A stretch of DNA of 8,280 nt, from assembly GCA_004555335.1 (NCBI GenBank), contig SFII01000062.1, positions 1 to 8,280 of the forward strand, given 5' to 3'. The first letter of the stretch is position 1. Each line of letters begins with the position of its first letter. The notes below the pieces were generated by a model. It saw only the letters and a list, made by a program, of their open reading frames with translations, searched no databases and was not told the origin of the DNA. Shown here in pieces: positions 6,198 through 8,280 of the stretch. The stretch is from Coriobacteriaceae bacterium (GTDB lineage: Bacteria > Actinomycetota > Coriobacteriia > Coriobacteriales > Eggerthellaceae). The translations under genes and the position numbers were made by a program.

Positions 6198-7265
6198 TTA
6201 ATCCATGATCCAAAGCTTCTGGGTACTTGAAGATTTTGCCTGCGCTTCCAGGATGGGCGTCAGGCGGCGCGCGGTGCGCCTGGGCGAAACCCCGCCGTAG
6301 CAGGGACGTTTGACCAGTTTTTCCCAGCTGGCAACCCGGCGCGCTTCCTCGCGCAAGAGCGCTTGGGCTTCCTGTACGGAAACCATCGAGAAGCGGATCT
6401 TCCTGCCGGGCTGGCACTGGACCAGCTTGGGAATATCGACCGTGCACACCGTTGCGATCTTGGCGTAGCCGCCGGTGGTCTGCCGGTCTGCCAGCATGAC
6501 GATGGGCCTGCCGTGGCTGGGAATCTGCACGGCGCCCAAGGCGATTCCGTCGGAGATGATGTCCGACCCGTGGATGGTCTCGATTTCCGGGCCATCCAGA
6601 CGGAATCCCATGCGGTCGGATTTGGATGTGGTGGTGAAGACCTGCCCCAAGAAGGTCCTCTTGCCTTCTTCGGTGAACATGTCGTCCTGCGGTCCCATGA
6701 TGACGCGAAGGGTCAGCTCATCTTTCCCGAAGCCATAGAAGGCATCGTCGTTTTCCATGGAACGCGACCCCAGGTTGGAAAGGAATTCCACATCCCTGGT
6801 CATGAAGCGAAGGTAGTCGCCGGTCTGCAGGGCCCTCCCCTGCCAACCGCCCACCCCGCACTTCAGGTTGGTCGACCTGCTTCCCATCACCTCGGGCACG
6901 CGCACGCTTCCACCCGCGATGGCGATATAGCCGTACACGCCGGTCTTAGGGGCGCCGAAGCTGAGCATCTGGCCACGCTTCACGGGGATCGCCTTGTACA
7001 TGGAAACGGGTTGGCCATTGAGCTTCGGCGAGAAATCTCCTCCCGTGATGGCGATGAAGGTATCGGTGGTGAATCGCAGCGTAGGGCCCGCCAGGCAGAA
7101 TTCCAGCACCGGGTCGTTCGCCTTGTTGCTCAAGAGCAGGTTGGCGATATGCGATGCGCGCCTGTCCATCACTCCCGAAGGGGAAAAGCCGCTACCCAGG
7201 TATCCGCGGCGACCATCGTCTTGGATGGTGGTGCAGATGCCGGGCTTGATAACAGTGAAACCCAT
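6198..7265 (-). CDS. pxpC: PxpC/KipA family biotin-dependent carboxyltransferase subunit (AHS2)
   Basis: A 355-residue protein of the AHS2/KipA family. The signature N-terminus TTIQDDGRRGYLGSGFSPSG (12-31), then VMDRRASHIANLLLSN (32-47), LEFCLAGPTLRF (54-65), GVYGYIAIAGG (109-119), VMGSRSTNLKCGVGGWQGR (126-144), IMGPQDD (189-195) and HGRPIVMLADRQTTGGYAKIATV (251-273) are all family blocks. In E. coli PxpB and PxpC with PxpA form an ATP-dependent 5-oxoprolinase. In urea carboxylase the same two domains form the carboxyltransferase, and in B. subtilis KipA binds the kinase inhibitor KipI. The ATG has GAAGGGG 6 nt upstream, and a single base separates it from the pxpB stop (TGA T ATG). Residues from about 310 form a basic tail beyond the family core, making the protein some 20-45 residues longer than E. 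coli or B. subtilis relatives. Confidence 0.93.
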   Translation of the reverse strand: MGFTVIKPGICTTIQDDGRRGYLGSGFSPSGVMDRRASHIANLLLSNKANDPVLEFCLAGPTLRFTTDTFIAITGGDFSPKLNGQPVSMYKAIPVKRGQMLSFGAPKTGVYGYIAIAGGSVRVPEVMGSRSTNLKCGVGGWQGRALQTGDYLRFMTRDVEFLSNLGSRSMENDDAFYGFGKDELTLRVIMGPQDDMFTEEGKRTFLGQVFTTTSKSDRMGFRLDGPEIETIHGSDIISDGIALGAVQIPSHGRPIVMLADRQTTGGYAKIATVCTVDIPKLVQCQPGRKIRFSMVSVQEAQALLREEARRVASWEKLVKRPCYGGVSPRRTARRLTPILEAQAKSSSTQKLWIMD

Positions 7266-7266
7266 A

Positions 7267-7995
7267 TCATGCCCCTTCCACGGTGATGTCGTACTGATAG
7301 GTGCCTTCCTTGACCTGCTTTTCGATGGAGACGTACTCCGATTCCGAAATGGGGACGAATCTTAAGTAGTCACCAGCGGAATACAGGATGGGAACTTCCC
7401 TCTGCGGGTCATAGGGGCGGATGGGAGAACGGCCGATCAGCTGCCAACCACCCGGGCTTGCAAGCGGATAGATGCCGGTTTGGGCGCCGCCGATACCCAC
7501 CGAACCCGCTTCGATCACGGTGCGGGGGGTTGCAAGGCGCGGAGTGTGCAACCTCTCGTCCAAGCCTCCCAAGTACGCAAAACCCGGCATGAAGCCCAGC
7601 ATGTCGATCAGGTAATCCTTCGACGAATGGAGGGCGATCACGTCTTCTTCGCGCATATGGGCGTGCTCGCAAACCGTCTGCATATCGGGTCCGTACTCCC
7701 CTCCGTAGCACACGGGGATCTTGACAATACGGCGAGTCGCCGATTCATCCTGCTGCACATCGACCAGTTTGCCCGTCACGGCTGCAACCAATTCGTCATA
7801 CGAAATGACCAATGGGTCATAGGTGATCATGAGCGAACAGAAGGTAGGCACCAATTCGATGATGCCAGCAATGGGATCGATTTCCAAAGTACGCGCAGCG
7901 GACCTGATGAGCCCGCTCGTCTGCGGGGAAATCGTGCGGGCGAATTCCAGATTGATCGCTGAATCGCCGGCAATGGTGATCCTGAATCCTGCCAT
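7267..7995 (-). CDS. pxpB: PxpB/KipI family protein (5-oxoprolinase subunit / AHS1)
   Basis: A 242-residue protein of normal family length. Conserved blocks are GDSAINLEF (10-18), ELVPTFCSLMITYDPL (47-62), VKIPVCYGG (91-99), LGFMPGFAYLGGLDERLHTP (133-152), TPRTVIEAGSVGIGGAQTGI (156-175), YPLASPGGWQLIGRSP (176-191) and AGDYLRFVPI (207-216), with a cyclophilin-like fold expected. It partners PxpC. The pair is the catalytic half of prokaryotic 5-oxoprolinase or, with biotin proteins, the carboxyltransferase half of a urea-carboxylase-like enzyme. The first gene of a five-gene operon. ATG 7995 is chosen because GAAAGGG (8001-8007) lies 5 nt upstream, whereas the in-frame GTG at 8001 overlaps that site. 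The kinase-inhibitor role known for B. subtilis KipI should not be assumed here. Confidence 0.93.
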   Translation of the reverse strand: MAGFRITIAGDSAINLEFARTISPQTSGLIRSAARTLEIDPIAGIIELVPTFCSLMITYDPLVISYDELVAAVTGKLVDVQQDESATRRIVKIPVCYGGEYGPDMQTVCEHAHMREEDVIALHSSKDYLIDMLGFMPGFAYLGGLDERLHTPRLATPRTVIEAGSVGIGGAQTGIYPLASPGGWQLIGRSPIRPYDPQREVPILYSAGDYLRFVPISESEYVSIEKQVKEGTYQYDITVEGA

Positions 7996-8134
7996 AGGCA
8001 CCCTTTCAAGGTGTAAGCCATTGTATTAGAGAAGATGGACGAATGCGCGTTTTCCAACGGACCTGCAGCCAGGTTGCAGCATGCTGATCCCAATCGCAAT
8101 CATCCCGAATGTATAATATTACCCGTTTATTACG
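7996..8134. promoter_or_regulatory. Upstream region of the pxp-acc operon, with dyads and an AT-rich island
   Basis: This 139-nt noncoding stretch should contain the operon promoter. TACAAT on the minus strand (8020-8025) could be its -10, but no -35 is seen. An AT-rich island at 8110-8132 holds a perfect TATAAT on the plus strand (8112-8117) and TA-rich sequence on the other strand. Between them are the dyad CTGCA-N7-TGCAG (8063-8079) and the perfect palindrome CAGCATGCTG (8077-8086), possible regulator sites. Confidence 0.4.
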
Positions 8135-8280
8135 ATGAATCCCTACGAGAACCTACTGGTAACCCCAGCGTTTTCCAATCAAGGCGATGCTGCGCGCTCG
8201 CAGGCCCCCATCGTGTCGCCTTCGATACGGAAAGTACGACGGATACTTCGGCGGAAAACGCGTTTCCAAGGTTTCCGGAA
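8135..8280 (+). CDS. Possible start of an unidentified gene running off the right edge
   Basis: An ATG at 8135 opens a frame that stays open for 48 codons to the window edge, beginning MNPYENLLVTPAFSNQ. TATAAT at 8112-8117 would start RNA about 11 nt before the ATG, and no Shine-Dalgarno site is present, so translation would be nearly leaderless. The second half is Arg-rich with CGG/CGA codons that the other genes here use little, and the opposite strand also has open frames whose ends could be the 3' ends of minus-strand genes. I recognise no family. The call is therefore weak; the real coding frame in 8135-8280 is undecided. Confidence 0.3.
   Translation, partial: MNPYENLLVTPAFSNQGDAARSQAPIVSPSIRKVRRILRRKTRFQGFR

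Noticed and set aside
4185..6230. A 681-codon open frame on the plus strand opposite accC and accB
   Set aside because: It lies antisense to two genes with complete family motifs and catalytic residues, its translation is His/Asp/Gly-rich with no family features, and it arises from the codon bias of the true genes.
7267..7995. KipI-type sporulation kinase inhibitor role for PxpB
   Set aside because: That role is specific to Bacillus sporulation. Here the gene sits with pxpC and biotin enzymes and no sporulation kinase gene is visible.

Overview
This is an 8.3 kb stretch of moderately GC-rich, densely coding bacterial chromosome. No mobile element, CRISPR array, tRNA or rRNA is visible. Gene content, Shine-Dalgarno use and composition fit a Gram-positive anaerobe. 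My impression is an actinobacterium of the Coriobacteriia (Eggerthellaceae-like), but nothing in the window proves that.

Layout from left to right. The window opens with the 5' end of a ribonuclease D gene on the minus strand, divergent from a lipid or diacylglycerol kinase-family gene on the plus strand. A strong bidirectional hairpin terminator separates the kinase from a convergent TerC-family membrane protein gene on the minus strand. The terC leader carries a yybP-ykoY type (manganese) riboswitch directly followed by an intrinsic terminator, so terC is probably controlled by Mn-dependent antitermination. Divergent from terC is a plus-strand gene for a single-pass membrane protein of unknown function. 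It starts from an extended -10 promoter that overlaps the terC promoter and ends at its own strong terminator.

The right half (about 7995 down to 3464, minus strand) is a tight five-gene operon: pxpB (KipI/AHS1), pxpC (KipA/AHS2), accB (biotin carboxyl carrier), accC (biotin carboxylase), and a DUF1445 (YcsI/D-glutamate-cyclase-like) protein. Spacings run from 1 to 33 nt, and some Shine-Dalgarno sites overlap the preceding stop codon. Together the first four genes supply, as separate polypeptides, the parts that urea carboxylase carries in one chain: biotin carboxylase, the two halves of the carboxyltransferase domain, and the biotin carrier. No pxpA is present in the window. The operon therefore looks like a split biotin-dependent carboxylase of uncertain substrate, with 5-oxoproline or D-glutamate chemistry as the best guess from its neighbours.

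The last 250 nt hold the operon's upstream region, with several short dyads and repeats and an AT-rich island with a TATAAT. A possible, unidentified plus-strand gene runs off the window.
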